Source of the DNA: Rhodobacter sp.
GTDB taxonomy: Bacteria > Pseudomonadota > Alphaproteobacteria > Rhodobacterales > Rhodobacteraceae
Reading direction: 5' to 3'
Length of the DNA stretch: 64,000 nt
NCBI GenBank assembly: GCA_020250175.1
Contig: JADCEN010000006.1
Span: 124,001-188,000 of the forward strand
This document shows, piece after piece, positions 62,267 through 64,000 of the stretch. Both the position numbers and the translations under genes were made by a program. The first letter of the stretch is position 1. Each line of letters starts with the position of its first letter. The notes below the pieces were generated by a model. The model searched no databases. It saw only the letters and a program-made list of their open reading frames with translations, and was not told the DNA's origin.

Positions 62267-62884
62267 ATGCGATCTTCGATAAAGCTGTTGCTGTGCAGTC
62301 TTTTTCTGGCGGGATGCGCCGAGGCGGAGCCGGAGGTTTCAGCGGCGACGGTCGATTTTTCCAAACCGGTGCCGCCGCACACCTTCTTTGTGGAATGCGG
62401 CCCGCTGGAGGGCATCACCATGTATCCGGTGCCGCTGGCGGGCAAGTACACGGTTGGGGGCAAGTATCGCCTGTCGAGTTCGAGTAACGATTTGACAGTG
62501 ATGGATATGTCTAAGTTAAGACGGGGTGACCGCGTTATCATTAGTATCCCCGAAGATGATCGGGACGCCGGTTTCAATGCCAATTTTTTTGTACATGGTC
62601 TGGCGCATGGCTGCACGGGTGTGTTCGCGGCTAACAGAGTGGATATTATGACAACCCAAACGATGCTGGCAAGCGCGTCGGAGATCGGCTTGACCCTTTC
62701 GCCGGATGTAAACGAAGCATACTTTGCCATTGAGAAGGATAACGTCAAGAGGTTGAACATGGAACGAAATGCGTTGTTCATCGACATCTATGCCATGGAA
62801 AGCCCAAAAGTCGAATCTGCTGGTACATTCATGATATTGGATGGCGATGTCGTTGCATCAGAAGTTGTGAAACTGGGTGAATAG
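62267..62884 (+). CDS. Putative lipoprotein of unknown function
   Basis: A 205-residue protein with a lipoprotein signal (LLLCSLFLAGCAEAEPE, lipobox LAGC). I do not recognise the family. The first 60 codons are GC-rich, while from about 62470 on the DNA turns AT-rich with rare codons such as TTA and AGA, unlike the rest of the window. Segments such as VDFSKPVPPHTFFVECGPLEG and GTFMILDGDVVASEVV have no clear domain. An AAGGAG site precedes the ATG. It lies between two transposase fragments. Confidence 0.55.
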   Translation: MRSSIKLLLCSLFLAGCAEAEPEVSAATVDFSKPVPPHTFFVECGPLEGITMYPVPLAGKYTVGGKYRLSSSSNDLTVMDMSKLRRGDRVIISIPEDDRDAGFNANFFVHGLAHGCTGVFAANRVDIMTTQTMLASASEIGLTLSPDVNEAYFAIEKDNVKRLNMERNALFIDIYAMESPKVESAGTFMILDGDVVASEVVKLGE

Positions 62885-62946
62885 CGCAGTTCAGGCTCAA
62901 GTTTCAAGTGCAACACCCACGGCGCGCAGGGCATAGGATGTTGTGA

Positions 62947-63096
62947 TGGACAGACGAAGCAAGCACCTCGGCAGCAAGGATCGTGGCCATGAACCTGATC
63001 CGGAACGCAGGCGGAAAACACAGCCTCAAGGCCCGCCGGAGAGCCGCCGCCCAGGATCACGACTGCCTCAAAGCCCTCATCACAGGAACCGCATAA
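62947..63096 (+). pseudogene. ISAs1-family transposase, C-terminal remnant
   Basis: One plus-strand frame reads DEASTSAARIVAMNLIRNAG, then GKHSLKARRRAAAQDHDCLKALITGTA and a stop, the typical end of ISAs1 transposases. An in-frame stop lies just before at 62944. Its strand is opposite to the larger fragment at 61.5-62.1 kb, so the two either come from different copies or were separated by an inversion. The rest of 62885-63327 shows no gene. Confidence 0.6.
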
Positions 63097-63327
63097 TGAC
63101 CATCAGGCGGGTCCCCCGGGGAATTCGTCCGCGACGGGCAGGGTGCAAGAACGCATTGACCCCAGGCTGAGGGGCAGGGTGCGTGCAAGCCTGCGCCTTG
63201 CCCCGGTTCGCTGATCCATCCTTACCCCGCCCGCCGCAGTCCCTTGATTTCCCTCAACCCGCCATGCCGCCCGGCGGGGTGCGTGCCCGCCTTCCCCCCG
63301 GCGCGCCTTTCCGCTATACCGCGTGCC

Positions 63328-64000
63328 ATGTCGCAGAACCCGCCCGGCCTTCGCCCCGACACCGTCACCGCGCGCGTCCCGCGCGACGCCCGCGCGGGCG
63401 TCCCCGGTGACCGGCGGGCGGGCCAGCCCACCATCGGCATGGTCAGCCTGGGCTGCCCCAAGGCGCTGGTGGACAGCGAGCGCATCCTGACCCGCCTGCG
63501 CGCCGAAGGCTATGCCATCAGCCCCGATTACCAGGGGGCCGATGCGGTGATCGTGAACACCTGCGGCTTTCTGGACAGCGCCAGGGCCGAAAGCCTGGAT
63601 GCCATCGCCGAGGCGCTGCGCGAGAATGGCCGGGTCATCGTGACCGGCTGCCTTGGCGCAGAGCCGGACTATATCACCGGCGCACATCCCCGCGTGTTGG
63701 CCGTCACCGGCCCGCACCAATACGAACAGGTGCTGGACGCCGTCCATGCCGCCGTGCCGCCTGCGCCCGATCCCTTCATCGACCTGCTGCCCGCCTCTGC
63801 CGTCACGCTGACCCCGCGCCATTACAGCTATCTGAAGATCTCCGAAGGCTGTAACCATAAATGCAGGTTCTGCATCATCCCCGACATGCGCGGTCGCCTG
63901 CAAAGCCGCCCCGCCCATGCCGTGCTGCGCGAGGCTGAAAGGCTGGTGGACGCTGGGGTGAAAGAACTGCTGGTGATCAGCCAGGATACCTCGGCCTACG
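63328..64000 (+). CDS. rimO: Ribosomal protein S12 methylthiotransferase RimO (3' truncated by the window)
   Basis: Radical SAM enzyme that methylthiolates Asp88 of S12. The first 224 codons are present. The N-terminal UPF0004 domain has [19 protein letters not shown] and [15 protein letters not shown]; the radical SAM cluster is [23 protein letters not shown]. The start is ATG at 63328, followed by a ~35-residue basic leader before the conserved core. It is the first conserved gene after the accessory island. Confidence 0.94.
   Translation, partial: MSQNPPGLRPDTVTARVPRDARAGVPGDRRAGQPTIGMVSLGCPKALVDSERILTRLRAEGYAISPDYQGADAVIVNTCGFLDSARAESLDAIAEALRENGRVIVTGCLGAEPDYITGAHPRVLAVTGPHQYEQVLDAVHAAVPPAPDPFIDLLPASAVTLTPRHYSYLKISEGCNHKCRFCIIPDMRGRLQSRPAHAVLREAERLVDAGVKELLVISQDTSAY

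Overview
The window is a high-GC alphaproteobacterial chromosome segment, almost certainly from the Rhodobacterales (Rhodobacter/Paracoccus/Tabrizicola-like Rhodobacteraceae). Evidence is the aapJQMP amino-acid transporter, the rpmH-rnpA-yidD / yidC-MOSC-yihA / argB neighbourhood, the split F0 operon with separate b and b' genes, a MipZ division ATPase, CtrA-type TTAA-N7-TTAA boxes and a family-typical dispersed repeat (GC hairpin followed by GGATATTT..GAACAG). Almost everything is chromosomal housekeeping. There is one tRNA-Arg(ACG) and no rRNA, CRISPR array or prophage.

Layout. 0-5 kb: aapJQMP. 5-16.5 kb (mostly minus strand): histidine phosphatase, 4Fe-4S ferredoxin-like protein, argB, an SDR enzyme, a RES/Xre toxin-antitoxin pair with two palindromic operators, yihA-MOSC-yidC, an EAL phosphodiesterase with a degenerate GGDEF, ttcA, a DUF3833 lipoprotein, yidD-rnpA-rpmH. 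16.7-20.6 kb: TVP38 membrane protein plus an FAD disulfide reductase, an orphan histidine kinase, tRNA-Arg. 20.7-25.9 kb: tetR-hlyD-RND efflux operon with a palindromic operator. 26-29 kb: EamA exporter with its LysR partner, and a glycosyltransferase. 29-34.8 kb: ffh, two GNAT enzymes, chorismate mutase, rpsP-rimM-trmD-rplS-rpmE. 34.8-37.6 kb: mipZ, matB, an ArsR regulator. 37.8-40.4 kb: atpI-B-E-F'-F. 40.4-51.5 kb: FadR-type GntR, OmpA lipoprotein, Ada-like methyltransferase, nth, a PfkB kinase, an IS5 remnant, ilvC with two tandem AsnC/Lrp genes, a class V aminotransferase, a UbiH-like monooxygenase, a HAD nucleotidase, a second GntR. 51.5-60.3 kb: a membrane GT2 glycosyltransferase with an MshEN-like N-terminus and CtrA boxes, carA, a YqeY protein, VOC protein, DUF2244 protein, a Stf0 sulfotransferase, ctaD, cytochrome c, lipB. 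60.4-63.1 kb: a small accessory island with an orphan prepilin, pieces of an ISAs1-type transposase and an unknown lipoprotein. The window ends inside rimO.

The features most worth a second look are (i) a perfect 9-bp hairpin that sequesters the ctaD Shine-Dalgarno; (ii) three TTAA half-sites in exact 11-bp phase plus a start-codon hairpin upstream of the MshEN-GT2 gene, suggesting joint cell-cycle and second-messenger control of a polysaccharide synthase; (iii) a dispersed terminator-like repeat that in two places contributes coding sequence; (iv) the island between lipB and rimO, including a perfect 40-bp palindrome; and (v) mutually exclusive hairpins between ffh and the GNAT pair. I did not find a clearly novel multi-gene system; these are regulatory or architectural oddities. 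All positions come from reading the sequence; no database search was possible, so family names rest on recognised motifs and gene order.
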